From Lingula anatina (lineage: Eukaryota; Brachiopoda; Lingulata; Lingulida; Lingulidae), in assembly GCF_001039355.2 (NCBI RefSeq), contig NW_019775627.1:103224-167223 (forward strand): a DNA stretch of 64,000 nucleotides. Reading direction: 5' to 3'. Every line of letters begins with the position of its first letter. Position 1 is the stretch's first letter. The notes under the pieces were generated by a model. That model had not been told where the DNA came from. It made no database searches and saw only the letters and a list, made by a program, of their open reading frames with translations. A program made the translations under genes and the position numbers. Positions 15,001 to 26,600 of this stretch are shown here, one piece after another.

Positions 15001-17857
15001 AAAGAAAATTGAAATTTCTGAGCACAGATATTTATTTCTGATGATATATATATCAAGATTAGTTGTTCCTTTATGTAAAAATTATTTCAAGCCCTTGAAT
15101 GAGCTCTTGGCATCATTTTTGGTGCCTGTGCTCATTTATTTTTTATTGAGCATACCACCGAGCAGTCTAATTTATGGTCAACAAGGGATGGGTGGTCTGC
15201 TTGTATTTTATATATTCTTTACACATTGCATGCCAAAATAGATAGGAAAGATACTCTCAGAATTATAAACTACAATCATTATGATGGCTACAGAATAACT
15301 GCATGCATAAGACTTAGTGTAGAATTAACTGAAAATATTGAAATATTTTTGGATTGTTCAAAAGCTGTACCTATATTGCTGTGCACAAATAAGCTAATTT
15401 ACTTATGTATTTAACATTTTGCTATAGTATTTATATAAAATGTGTATGTTAATATGACTAATGTGCACATAGTTTAATATAGTGTTAATCTTTCACCTAA
15501 TTTACTTGTGCTTTGGACTTTGTTTTTCTTCAGTGTTGTGTCTTTTGTGCATTTTTTCACACGTCACTGTCACCCTTACTAAACTATCTCTTGTTCCTCC
15601 TAACCTTGGGACTTCTGCAGACAAAGGAACTCTCTATCCGCCAAGTCACTCTGTTGGGATTTAGAGATATTGTTTTGCTAAAAACTGAGTTTGAAGGTAT
15701 TTGGTTTTTGTTTTGCTTTTTTATTAATTTCCACAGTAACTAACTTTTGGTTTCTGTTGCTACGTGTCAGTAAGGCGCTAAGAACCATGCAGAAAGACTC
15801 ATTTTGCAGTGTGAAGAAAAAGACTTGACTAATCACAGTTACTACATGATCATGGTTTTCCAGCTAATTTTATTTTTAACTGCCTTTTGCTGTTTTTTTT
15901 CCCCCAAAAAATTTGTTCTGCTTGGTTTGCCTCTTGTCAAGTATTTTCATTTTGGAAATGGGAATAGATATATATTTAAAATGTACTTAGTAAGGCAGAT
16001 TTAATTTTTTTTGTTTGTTTTTTTTTAAATACCCTTTTCTCAAATTAAAAAGTTATCATTAAAGAAATTATCTAGGCAAAATTTATTCAAAATGGCAAAA
16101 GAAAAAGTGCTATCAAGATATAATTTTATCCTCTCACGAATATGACAAAATCTAACATTATTTACTTCCCAAATATTTTCCTACTATTTTGCTGTCCACG
16201 TGAATCAGTAGATGTGTCAGACCATCAGTAAATATTGATCTAGTGTGCCCTTTAGATAATTTTTAGAATATTTAGTTTTGACTAACATGACATTTAAACC
16301 AACTATAACATTTAGTGAACTGCACGTAGCTGTAATTAACATCAAGCATGTCAAGCATGTCCCTCACAGTATTATTGTTTATATTTTTTATCTGTCTTGT
16401 ATATTTTTTCAGCATGTGTAGGGGCAGGGTTTGAAATTCCACCTGCCGTTACTCAAATGTTGTTAGTGTTGCAGGTAAGATAAGCTGATTTGATAAACTA
16501 ATTATTATAGACTAATTATAGTTATAAATGTCAAATTATAGACTTAAAGGGACAAAAAATAGGATTAAAAACGCCTTTTTAGTGCATGGATTGCTTCTTT
16601 TTTAACTTATCTGAGAACAATTGCTATGGGTAAAGCATAAAATGGCAGGTAAATGGCCTTAATCAATATCGAAAAAAAGANTATCTTTTAGTTTATTATT
16701 TATATCATGCAGAAATAAATTTCTTTAGATTAATTTTTGGAATTGTAGAACCCGTCTGTAAGAGGAAAAAATTGAGTGATAAAAAACTTTCAGAAAACTC
16801 TTAAATATTCAGCACCAAATGAATGATGGGGAAACAACATTATGCCTGGAGATGGAATACTGTATAGTAAATCATCAGAACTTTTTTCCAGAGGTTAAGA
16901 GAGAGTCTCCCCCCAACAGAGAATTTCTTCAAGGTGGAGTCCCTGTTAGCCCAGATAGTAGACCCGTATCTTGGGGTACGAGGCTACTACGAGGGTGGCT
17001 CAGAGCCCATCATTCCCGCAACAGTGGTACCAGAGGTCCTGCTGAGGTCAAAGTCTTCAGGTACAAGACTTCATGTTCACTAAGGGACCATTCCCATGAC
17101 GCTATTGTACTAGCAGGATTGATTTATCTCCGAGGGGATTCTTGCTAAATTGCATTCAGTTTAAGCGTGCATGAAAGTTAATTACCCCCTAGCAGCTTCA
17201 GTGGGTGTGCCAGATATTTTAAACTGAATGCAATTTAGTGAGAATCCCCTCAGAGTACTCGTATGATAGGTTTATGGAAACCCAGTTTAAGTGACATTTT
17301 CAACTTTGTTATTATTTTTACTTAGCCTGCAACTCTGAATGTTTAGTAATAGTTTTACTTTTTGTGTTAAAAAAATTTTCATAAGGTAATTTAAATGTTT
17401 CTTATGTTTTCAGTAAGACAGTTGTGCATGATAATTTAAATGTGATGTAAATGTAATTTTCACTAATTTAGCAAGGTTAGAATCTTTTCAGTGCAATACA
17501 TCAATGAAATCAGTTTAAAATCTCATGATTTTATAAATGAAACAAAAGAATCCTATAAAGATTGATGTTTTTTTAATCAACCTTGCCAAATCAGAATTTA
17601 CTGGGGCTATCCATATATTATGAAAAAATCTAATTTAACTTTCAGGTGACATACTAGGGGAGATGCGTAAAAGCAAACCACAAATGCACCGTCCTCTCAG
17701 TATGCAGCATCCGGCGTCCAGGGTCCTCAGTCAACATGTCCGCCAGCAGAGCGCCTCCAACATTGTGATAGGCCCCATGCTGGATACACTGGAGGAATAC
17801 GAGCCGTATCGTAGACACAGCTTGGCGTGCTATGACCGTGAAGGATCGGAAGTTTGA
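10869..17857 (+). CDS. PRR5: PRR5/PRR5L-type mTORC2 subunit (Protor, HbrB family)
   Basis: Nine exons: 10869-11035, 11730-11810, 12626-12674, 12949-13006, 13619-13710, 15621-15696, 16413-16474, 16892-17060, 17646-17857. Phases are consistent and the product is 321 aa. Family blocks occur in order: AIVTVFQQKRID, KKGMVILREKI, REILPLIQAILQPIQ, SIRQVTLLGFRDIVLLK, PPAVTQMLLVLQ and ESLLAQIVDPYLG. They parallel human PRR5 and PRR5L. The N-terminus is Pro- and Ser-rich (MTPPPRSPTRS). Near the end is YRRHSLA, which resembles the RRHS basophilic kinase site in human PRR5. The family binds Rictor in TOR complex 2 and tunes AGC-kinase phosphorylation. Invertebrates usually have a single gene, so PRR5 and PRR5L cannot be told apart. 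A 419-bp transposon sits in intron 2. Confidence 0.92.
11999..12034. repeat. (TG)n microsatellite in PRR5 intron 2
   Basis: About 17 perfect TG units, 60 bp left of the 12096-12514 transposon. Confidence 0.95.
12096..12514. mobile_element. MITE with 28-bp inverted ends and 9-bp target duplication
   Basis: The terminal inverted repeats read TAAGATCTAATA at the outer end and AAAGATTGGAC at the inner end, on both sides. The flanks are GGTTATAGC (12087-12095) and GGTTATAGT (12515-12523), an 8-9 bp target-site duplication with one mismatch. That length fits a Mutator-like (9 bp) or hAT-like (8 bp) non-autonomous element. No transposase ORF is present. It lies in PRR5 intron 2. Confidence 0.8.
14546..14757. 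repeat. (CA)n microsatellites in PRR5 intron 5
   Basis: Two CA-rich tracts, an imperfect one at 14546-14591 and a perfect one at 14732-14755. They generate spurious His/Thr reading frames. Confidence 0.9.
17128..17255. mobile_element. Fold-back element E in PRR5 intron 8
   Basis: Two inverted arms of about 36 bp (17128-17163 and 17219-17255). They share the blocks GAGGGGATTCT and CTAAATTGCATTCAGTTTA and are separated by about 55 bp. It is a short MITE or fold-back element with no ORF. Confidence 0.75.
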
Positions 17858-20055
17858 TCCCCTGTGAAGGATGATTTCCCCTGAGTTTCGGAGATTTCTG
17901 GAATCTAACCTCTCTTATCAGTATGACTCCCATGTCTCCTGTATCTCAGGGTGATTGGTGCGTACTTCTGGTGCTGACAAAATTTCTAGCAATTTCTTAT
18001 TTTTGTCTTAATTTCATGAATTGTTTTGATAATGAAAATTTTATTTTGAAGCACCACAGTGCATGTTTCAACACTGTAAGTTCTGAACGTTCAAAATAAC
18101 TTTTTCATCATGTAATTCTACCATACCAGAGATTTTTTGCTGATTTTTTAAGTGTTTGGAATAAGATTATTATTGTTGTTTAAGTATAGATTTTCAACCA
18201 TAACTTATTCCCAAGAAGTTCTAGTTATTTCTTCATTTATGTTAGAAATTTTGATGTAAATGCTTATATTATACAGCAAATTCACAATTTGTATTTATAC
18301 ACATTATTTTAATTTTTGTTAATTATAAGTTTGAATCATTGTTTTTTTGTTTTTTTTTCTTTTATAATTGTCTTGAAAATGCTGCCAATCCTGGTATGTT
18401 ATATGATAAGTGATCATTTTTTTTTCAAATTCTGTCAGGGATTATTTAAGAATCAATACCAGGGAAACCAAAATGTGATCTCAATAAATGTCAAAGAAGT
18501 TGTGATGTAGCCAAATAAAAAACCCAAAAAGGCATGTTCTTATATTGCAAAAAGGTGATTCTGTGGTACTGATTTTATTTATTGTTAGCAAATCACCTTC
18601 CATAAGGTTAGGTGAAAATCTTATTTATTGTTACACCAGTTGCAGAGTAAAGAATATATTATGCATTGAATTACTTATAGTATGACAAAGACTATGCTAT
18701 AAGGAATATACTTAAACAAATGGTTATTGCAGTTATGTTCCATATGCCTTCGTTTAGTATTCAATCTTTTTGCACATTTTCTGTTAGTGTTTGTTGTACC
18801 GTCAACTAGATGGTATTGTAATTTTTACAAAAAAGCAATAGACATACCTGTTACTTTTGTTTTAATCTTATATACACTTGTATATATTTTTATTAGTGGC
18901 ACACTTCATATATCATTATTGTAACCAATTGTTTTATTTGCACAAAAACTTGTCCTCAGAACTATGCCACAACTACTTAACCATAATTCAAGATTTATGC
19001 TGAATACTTTGTGTTTGATTGCTTAGATATTTGAATTAGATCTCATGTTAAGAAAAATGACATTTTATTTGTAAAAGTTAAAGTTAAATAATTCTTTAAG
19101 ATTTACTTTGGTATACTGTTATAACTTTGTTGTACCAAATAAAAAAATTAAGAAATCATGAGTTTTAACATGTCTAGTGGATAGAGTACACATCATGACA
19201 AAAAGGAAATCAGACACACGTGTAAAACATTTATTACTGAAATAGAATTAAAATTACATTTGTTTAAAAATCAACAAAACTTGTAAGCAAAATATGCAGA
19301 TATGACACAAAGCTTCAGAAGCAAGCATAAACCACATCTCACGTTGACTACCTACCAAACCTAAATTTATTTCTTAAACTGAATTCAACTTTAAATATTT
19401 AAATTGTACCGTATTCTGGACCCTATCATATTGGTTTTGTACATGTCTTACAAATGCAAGACTTGTCTGAAATAACATGACTTGTTGAGGTATTTTAAAC
19501 GCCTTTGGCAAGTTACATCTCACTGAAACTGTATTGCATCATCTTAAATTACTGGTATTCCTCCATTTGCTTAAAGACCTACATGCTGGGAAGTTTTAAA
19601 AATATATTTCTGTCAGAAATGTCCGACTTACATGTTGTTGACATATCATGCAAAGGTATCAGGCAGCCGTTTTTTTCTTAAATCTTTTAGTTTTTGTTTC
19701 CTAGAGAGATTGTTAATGCTCTATTTTGTTTTTATCTGATGTTGGCTTTTCCATTTATAAAACAAATATGAAAGCATTTATTATAACAAGATAAATTATT
19801 TTGAAATAAATGTTTTCTGGAAGTTGTTAGGCAAATCTGCATGTGCACTTACATTATATGATATAAGTTACTTGTATAAACAGCATGCAATATAAATGCA
19901 ATCAAAAAACTTATATTTTATAGGTCATGTTACATTTTTTGATACAACAATGTTTATGGTGTTCAAAGATTGACATCCAAACATTACTGGCAGTCAAACA
20001 CCTACTGAGAGTGACACTGAGAGTAGAAAAAATGTGAATGAGGGAAGCAGCAATT

Positions 20056-20315
20056 TACGGTAATGACTTGATCTATTCAATAGGCAAAAATTATCAAACT
20101 TTCAGGTACATCATTTTTAAATCATAAAAATTATATTTTTATACAGCATTTGTGGTGCTTTAAATGCATAGAATAGGACTATAAGGTAGTCTGCTTTTCA
20201 ATTTTGTTGCAACCACTCAATAGGATTGCTCGTATTTTAAGAAATTGACTTAAAAAATACAGTGTTTGTAAAATTAACAATTTTCCCCCATCGAAAAGAT
20301 CGAGTCATTACCGTA
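20056..20315. mobile_element. MITE family C, copy 1
   Basis: About 260 bp. The left end reads TACGGTAATGACTTGAT and the right end is its inverse, ATCGAGTCATTACCGTA. The internal sequence aligns along its whole length with a second copy at about 49200-49464, including a TTTTGTTGCAAC block. Confidence 0.8.
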
Positions 20316-20359
20316 TTTGTCAATGTAACTTGGCTAAAATTTATAGGAGTCCATGTAAT

Positions 20360-20600
20360 GGCTCATTCCCAATGAAAATATCAGTGTACATAGATAAACC
20401 CAACTCATAGGGACTCTCGCTGAATGCAATCAGATTAACATGCTTCCTCTTGTTTCTAACACACTTGTATCACCAGCTTTTCAGTATTCTACTCAATGCC
20501 AAGTGGAGGCATGTCAATCGACTTATGTGATTACATTCAGCAACAGTTCCCACAGAGTTTGATCAATCTACTAGACAGATGGTTTTATTGGGGATGAGCC
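20360..20600. mobile_element. MITE family F, copy 1
   Basis: About 241 bp with inverted ends GGCTCATTCCCAATGAAA and, inverted, GGCTCATCCCCAATAAAA. Inside both arms is a GCTGAATG-AATCA block. Related segments are at about 37722-37880 (CFAP119 intron 8) and 41540-41610 (RAD51C intron 2). Confidence 0.7.
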
Positions 20601-20673
20601 CTAAGCTAAGTCCTGTTTTCAACTTCAGCACTACTGTCAAGAATGCCCCTGTATTTGTTATTTATTAGTCATC

Positions 20674-23600
20674 TCAAACTGGATACTGTTCATCATGTAG
20701 AACCACTTTTGGCACCCAAGTGATCATCTCTTGGATTTCAAGCGTTTGATGTTGGCGTTCTTCCTTCATGAATTTTCTTGACAGTTTTGGGGAGTGAAGT
20801 ACTGGGGACTCAAAGGGAGGAGAGTGAACAGTGGCTTTCTGACGGACATTTAATGGTGGTTTAAACTGTGGCTGGTTCGAAAATTGACCTTCCAGGGGTT
20901 TGTTCATGGGAACAGATTCAGGTGATGGTTTGTTCTCTTGTTGACTGTGGTGGATTCTGGTTTCGCTTCTACTTCTTGGAGTTTCCATAGGTTTTGGTGC
21001 AGCAATGGGGCCACCTAAGGTTTGTCTCCTCCAGGGCGCCCTCTTACCTGTGATGGAGGTGTTCTTTACAGGTGAAACAGCTGGAGTCCGTATGTCGTAA
21101 ACACCTGGCTGTTTCTTCTGTGATATCTGGTTATCAGTTGGTGTCAACATTTCGGCAGGGCTGCTCAGAGTTTGGCTTCTTTGATATGACTTCTGCTTAG
21201 GGGTCCCTGGATCTTTCTGATTTGGTGCCCCCAAAGCACTGAAAGAACTGGGTTTGTAAGTTCTTGGTGGAAGCCTTGGCTTTTGTCTGGGTGGTGTTGC
21301 CTTGGTTTCTGCTGCCATTTGAGCACTTGATAAAGTAGTGCCTAGTCTAGGCAAAGGGGGTTTTGGTGGTAGAGCAGGGGGTAGTTTATCAGCTTTTTGG
21401 TCCACTGAAACATTTGCTTCTGAGGTGGCTGTTTCAGCTGGAGAAGCTCTCTCCCATTGTTCCTGTGAAGGCTGATCTTGAACCATGTATGTGACACATG
21501 GTACAGCTCTGTGCTTTGTCATGAGTGGGTCTTGCTCTGCAGTGGTAAGTTCTGTATCCTCTGAAGCATGTGGTGGATGGGATGGTAAGTGCCTTGAAGG
21601 TGCCACAGTACCATTAGCTGAGGGCACCTGGACCCCAAATGCTACATCATCAGTGCCTATGGTCGACAACATCTTCTGGAGGTCATCTAGAGCTTTTCTA
21701 CGGTCTTTGGTGGCATTATCAGGCTCACTGGGACCACATTTGGCAGGCTCTGTTGCTCTCGACTCAGGGCTAGCCTCAGTAGGTTTTGGCGACCTACTCA
21801 GTTCTGGGGAAACCCTGGGATATCTCCCTAATTTGGCTTTAAAAGTTGGCATTTCTTTGAATGATATTCTGCTCATGTCTTGAACACTGCTAGTTGTGGA
21901 GGCTTGTGGCTGTGATGGGTAATGGTGACCCTGGGAACTGCTATCATCCAGTGATATGTCATGTGTTCCTTCATGACTACTAGTATCACTTGTATTTTTC
22001 TTGTAGGCCTCAATGTCCTTCAGCATCATAGTGAGCCTCTGCAGTCTTTCAAGGTCTTTAGAATGTGACTCTGGCATATCATGAAGCTTTTTTCTTGCAA
22101 AGGAAGAGGTCGTACTGGAAGGACCTGATGGTGAGGAGCTGGCTGCAGATTGTTGGCCTTGCTCTGTATGGTGTTCAAGTGAAGAGGATTGTGCAGGGCT
22201 TCCTTCTTGCAAATCTTGGTGATCAGGGGATACTAACAAGGATTCCTTAGTATGACCCTCCATCTCACCCAATGACCCTCTGCCTTTGGAGGAGCCACTG
22301 CTGAAAGAATCCATTGATTCTGAATCAGAGAGCAATTGGTTGATGTTAAGTCTTTGGCTTCTTGCTAAAGGTTGTTGCTTGGGGGACTCCAAGCGTTGAG
22401 TGACATTTTTCAACTTGCTGATGCATTTTGTCAGTTCACCATTGTAAGTTTGCATATCTGTCCCCACACACTTGTCAGCTTTCCTGTGTTTCTTCAATGC
22501 AGTTTGAGTGGACACCGACTGAGTTATCAAGTGATTGCTTTTGTCCAAATCTCTGAGTTTTTCAGCTGACAAGGGTAAAGTTCCAGTTCCTACAGAACGA
22601 TTCTGTATGAATTTCTTAGAGGTATAAGGAATTACATTTTCCTTGTCATCTCTTTCCTCGTATGAAGGATATACAAACCCACTGGGAAATACGAGTGGGT
22701 CTGTCATTGTACTGTTTTCCACCATTTGTTTCTTTTTCACACTTGCTGTAAATTGTGCTGTCTGACCTCTCTTTCCTCTCGTCAAAACAAGCGACTTGGA
22801 GACGTCTTTATCAACTTTCATCACAAAACTTAATTTGTCTGTTGGAGACCCAATAGGTGACGTTTGCTGATCTACTTGGAATAAAACATCAGTGGACGTG
22901 CTCTTTTCTGATTTCCCAATATCCAGAGTTGATGGGGGGTCCGGGCGTCTGTGCACGTGTTGTACTTTCCCCTGCTCAGGAGAGGAGACTTTGTTTGGAT
23001 CAAACATGGCCACTTTGGACGAAACTGATGCCAGTAACGAAATTTCTTCCAAACTGTCCTCTCTGGTAAGGGAAATGTCATCATTGGAGTAGATAAACTT
23101 GATCGGACTTGATGCCTTATCCTCCCGTCCCTCCAACCCATTGGTCTGGGTGTATTCATTGCTTGTATTCATTTCGCTGTCACATGTAGTACTCTTGCTT
23201 TTTGTTCTTACTCTGGCCGATGTAGCCTTGTCACTAAAGGATGGCTTTTCGTGCTCACCAATATCTTTTTGGAACCCATTGACCATGGCCTTTATTTCTT
23301 TGGCCATTAATAATTCTGCTTCAGGATCTGTGATTATTTCATCGGTGTTGCTTTCCTTGTCAAATGTCTCAGGCAAGTCTGTGCCTGTTTGTTTGCTGGG
23401 CATGGGTATGGTGAAAGCGTCTGACTCCTTGTCAATGAAAGATGTCTGTCTTGTTAGGGTTGACCTATCAGCAGTAACAATAGGGCGGGTGGTAGTGGAC
23501 ATATCACTTTGAATAGTAGGCGGTGTCCCAAGATTTTTATTGTGCATCTCTACAGTAGCTTCACATCCCTTGTCAGATGTTGAAACTACAATTTCTTGTG

Positions 23601-26600
23601 TTTGAGAATATATGGAAGCAGTATATACGGTGCTATCCCCTTGTCCAAAGTCAACCACTGATATTGTAGAGCCAACATTCTTGTCCACATAATTATTTTT
23701 GTCAGTCAAAACCCCAACTTCCGCAGTTTGTAAGACATCCATTTCGGTTGTAGAATTGGCAGTTAGTGGTCTCATTGAGCAGACGATAGATTTATCTACC
23801 ATACGAAATCTTCGTGTATTTGTACCCTTGGACGTTGCTATCACATTGTTTGACCCCGTACCAAAATCTGAGTATTGAGGTCGAGTTGTAGTAGTTGTTG
23901 CATCTTTACATTCAATGACGCCATCACCGCATCCATTGTCAACGATAATAACATTAGTGGAAGTCTCTTTGTGCGCAAGATCTTTCTCTTTCGTTCCAAT
24001 TTTACAATGTTTCATATGAGGAAAGGCTCGTATGGCTTTGTCGGCGTAAGTCCTATGTTCCATACCCGTTTGCTTGTCACAGCTTTCTGTTGTTTCTGTT
24101 CCGGTAAACTTTTCACTGAACATTATTTCAGAACCACACGATTTATCAGTTAATTCTGCATGCTCAGTTGCAGTACCCGTGTCTACAACAACTGCCCTAT
24201 ATGCGTCAGTTGCCATATCACTAATACCAACAGCTTCAGTACACGTAACTCCGTCCGCTGTATCCACCATTGCCTCCGTATATTTATCATGAGATAAAAC
24301 GTTGCCATCACCAACCATGGTATCCCGAGTAGCAACTTGGACATAGGTTGCCTTATTCGCCACAGACACGGGGAAAGAGTCGGACGCGGCGTCCTTGGTG
24401 CTAATCTTTGTCATTGTGCTTATACTTGCCACGTCAAGGTGCGTTGAGTACGTCTCTGCGGATTTCTCCGCGCAGGTAATATGAGGAGTTGCTGTGGAGA
24501 CGTCGGCTGTAGTTGCGCGTTCAGTTGATGTGCTGCCGTCTTTGACTTCGATCACGCTATCAGTACCAAAATGGCGTAGCTCGGGAGCCGTTGTTGCAGT
24601 GCTGGCATCTTTCAGCCGAAGATCCATACCCGTTTCCTTGTCTGAGTGAAATATTGGTGTCCATGTGGCACAATCCTGGCTTAAAACACACGCGTCACCG
24701 ACACCGCTATCAGTAATCATTACAGATGTATGTGTCTCTTTATCATGACTTTGTGTGACAGGCATAAATGTCTCTGCGTCTTTGGTGGCAGCGGCAACCA
24801 ACGTACCGGTTTCAACGGTAGAAACAGTTGGTGTTTGACACAGCTTATCAATACCGGTTAATATATCTGTCGCTGTGGCTTTTGTATAACACACTGGTGG
24901 TGCCGTAAATGTTTGAGCGTCTTTTGTCTCCAGTGTGGGCGTGGCAGTGGCGCTGTCAGTTGTTTTGGCGTTCACTGTTGCCACTGACGTATCTTGTGTA
25001 AAGACTGATGCGTCTCCAACTGAGGAATCGGTTGTAAAAATTAACACCGAGTCTCCTACACCGATATCAACGCAACATGTACCAACAGTTTCCGTGCTAC
25101 TGTCAGACATCGAAATGTTCGTACCTGTCGCTTTGTCTACTGGAGCACCCATTGCCGTCTCCGTTGCGATTTCACGGCTTACGACTTCTGTAGAAGTCCC
25201 TTGATCGGAGACTGGAGGTTTATCAGGCGGTATTTCCGCCGACACGGCCTGATCTACCATAACTATCTTTGGCATTGCGATGCCAGTTTCAACAGTGTGT
25301 ACGCGAGTGGTGCCGCATTTTCTGTGAACCCTTGGTGGCTTAGGCGTCATCACAGCCTTTTCTGATAGTGAAAGTTTATCTGTAGACGTTTCCTTGTTTT
25401 CTACGGAAGGAGATGTCATTGTACATACGTCAACGCCAACTGTCTCTTGATCAAATCCTGGCAGAATATCCATCAGTGTGCCTTTATCCGACGTTGCCGC
25501 CCTCGGTGGCCATGGCAAGTCATCCGTAGAAACGCCGGCAACAGCAGTTCTTAACGGAGGCATAGAGATACCGACTTCAATCAGTTGTCGCTGTATCGTA
25601 CCAACTTTTTTGTTTGTCACCGAACATGTGGTTGTCATGCTATTCTGATCTTTCTGTTCGCCGCGGTAAGCGTCCACGTATTTATCAGTACACTCTACGG
25701 GTGTGGTCCCCGTCCCAACTTCAATTGTCTCCGGCAGCGACACCATATCTGTAAAAGCGTCAACTGTTTCCTTAGCCCCAGCGTCCCATGGTTCAACCGG
25801 ATCTGTCATCGTTTTCTGATGACAAGATGAAGGGATAATTGACACATTTTTATCTTCCGTCTCTGGTCTCGACTCGGTCTGAGCGTCTTTTGTTTTAATC
25901 TTAGCTGTTGACATCCATGCGTCCACTGTGACGACGGCCGTTGAGGTAGATTGATCGCTGTGTTCTACGATCTCAGTACACGTTGTCTTTTCATGCGACG
26001 CGGTGCGTTCGGTATTCGTTTCCTTATGAGAAACGCGGGAAAGGGAACGATCGCGATTGCGTCTGTCCCGCCTCTCTTGCCTTCTCTCTAAGAATTCCTC
26101 CGTCTGGATTCGCTTGTGTCTGAAGTCGGGCTCGTCGGTCACGACGCCGTAGCTGCGGACTATGGCCTGGGCGGTCATCGTACCCGTGGTATACGTGAAC
26201 GGCAATTCCGGCGCTGTTGCCTGGTCTTTCTGCCGTCTGCGTAGCGTCTGGGTGTGAATATCATGGGATAGCACCTCAATCATGCTACTTCCCATGGAGG
26301 TTTCTTGTTCACTGTTGGTTATTATTGGCGTCTGGGTGTCTACCGTGACTCCTTTAGGAAGCAGCGCCATTCTCCCCTCGGCTAATTCTGTTTCGTCGCA
26401 GTCTGTGGAAAGATGGCCAAGAGATACGCAGCCTGGGATAAAAGAGATGTGCTTTTTCGCATTAGCAGGCGGTGTTCTGACGCCAGATCTCAGTAGAGAC
26501 TCGAGTTTTTGTTGTATATCATTTTTCATCAGTAGCATTTCGATGTTTTGGTTTTGTATGAGGATTTCTGTTAGATTGCACGTGCTTTGCAAGCCGTTGA

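Larger units (their letters stand above)
17858..20673. other. Convergent 3' UTRs of PRR5 and the TRIM gene
   Basis: The stretch is AT-rich and I see no gene. PRR5 has candidate AATAAA signals at 18483, 18514 and 19138. The TRIM gene on the minus strand has one at 19230-19235, implying a long 3' UTR of about 1.4 kb. Two transposon copies, families C and F, occupy 20056-20315 and 20360-20600, inside the inferred TRIM 3' UTR. Confidence 0.6.
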
